DNA from: Harmothoe impar
Taxonomy: Eukaryota > Annelida > Polychaeta > Phyllodocida > Polynoidae
Assembly: GCA_947462335.1 (NCBI GenBank)
Contig: OX381709.1
Coordinates: forward strand, 68,502,609-68,566,608
Direction: 5' to 3'
DNA length: 64,000 nt
Shown: positions 63,157 through 64,000 of the stretch, piece by piece
Layout: every line of letters starts with the position of its first letter
How positions within the stretch are numbered: the stretch's first letter is position 1
Made by a program: the position numbers and the translations under genes
The notes under the pieces: generated by a model
Databases searched by the model: none
What the model was told of the DNA's origin: nothing
The model's input: the letters and a program-made list of their open reading frames with translations, nothing else

Positions 63157-64000
63157 GAGAACATCAGGATTACACGTTTAAGGATGTTAACTACATCAAC
63201 GTTTCTTGGCATTATGCACTGACGTAGCAGTGGTGAGTTACTCACCAGCACTGCATCCATAGTTCTGCATCCATTACTGATACATTAAAGCATTATTAGC
63301 GCTTTAACTCAAGTGTTCAAAACATATAAATATGTTTGTGATATATGTATATTACCCTGATTAAATATTGGTTGTTTTTATGTCATTTATTTACAAGTTA
63401 CATAAGCATAGTTTTTATAACAAATAATTGTGCCATTCTACATCCCACGTGTTCAGTTCGAGTTTTAATTATTTTATTTTGTTCCAATCACAACATAGGG
63501 CGCTTTTAAGCAAACGCAAAGAGCAAGTCGAGCGAGTTTGTTCAAGAATAGGAGCAAATGTATGAACACAAAGTTATGTGTCAAGTGTTCGTACATGTGA
63601 CCAGGCTAGGGAAAAGACCCATCCGGGGAGGAATTAGTATTTAAAGTTGGTGTCATATCCTTTAAAATGAGATATCATGAGCTAAAAAATTCCTGGTAGT
63701 TTTGTGGGAATTGATTTTCAAAGATTGCTACATATCAATAACTGAAAATGGTAGATAAGCTCTAAAAGCATCAGATCCCATAATAAATAGCGATAATTAT
63801 GAAAAATCTGTTTTATTGATAAATAACGAAATAGAATGGTATTTTTTATTCTAAATTTGGTTCTAGAAGGAATTTTTACAGTCTGTTTTCAGTTTTGAGT
63901 AATTGATGCGATACTGAAGAAATCGGGACAATTATCTCCCATTTCGTCTAATGGAATGGTTTCCATGGCATCCAAAAAATGTCTTATATGCTAATTTCCA
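63157..64000. other. 3' UTR of paralogue 2 and downstream sequence
   Basis: ATTAAA at 63360-63365 lies within the block shared with paralogue 1 and is the likely poly(A) signal. Beyond it is AT-rich sequence with no gene seen up to the window edge. Confidence 0.55.

Overview
This is a gene-bearing stretch of animal nuclear DNA, probably from a marine non-vertebrate bilaterian. A lophotrochozoan such as a mollusc, annelid or brachiopod fits best, but this is an inference. The evidence is GT-AG introns in multi-exon genes, an invertebrate-type transmembrane semaphorin, chitin-deacetylase-like genes, and dense small transposons. All four host genes lie on the + strand.

Layout. (1) 147-6320: the last seven coding exons of a class 1/6 transmembrane semaphorin; its start is left of the window. 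A long 3' tail follows to about 8.3 kb. (2) 8.3-18.9 kb: no recognisable gene, but many nonautonomous transposons with terminal inverted repeats, several with visible target-site duplications. (3) 18954-48091: a complete-looking 33-exon gene for centlein (CNTLN), a coiled-coil centriole-linker protein. The splice phases agree at every junction and the exons sum to 3792 nt. (4) 49.8-55.0 kb and 57.2-63.2 kb: tandem paralogues encoding secreted, membrane-tethered chitin-deacetylase-like proteins. They share the same exon structure, and both have lost the usual metal and catalytic motifs.

Centlein intron 2 (19400-33779, about 14.4 kb; every other CNTLN intron is under 2 kb) holds a nested mobile-element island. 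It contains a 3.4-kb minisatellite with a 27-bp unit, followed by a tyrosine-recombinase gene of DIRS/Ngaro type. That gene is split by a roughly 7.7-kb non-LTR retrotransposon on the - strand. The island is flanked by a perfect 42-bp inverted repeat.

The most exciting object is this retrotransposon. Besides an endonuclease and a reverse transcriptase with all core motifs (separated by one apparent frameshift), it encodes an ORF1 protein with a coiled coil, an L1-like RNA-binding region and a C-terminal NADAR/YbiA-like domain (NAD/ADP-ribose glycosidase family). A separate SGNH-hydrolase-like ORF follows. A NADAR domain in a retrotransposon structural protein suggests that NAD or ADP-ribose metabolism has been recruited into element-host conflict.
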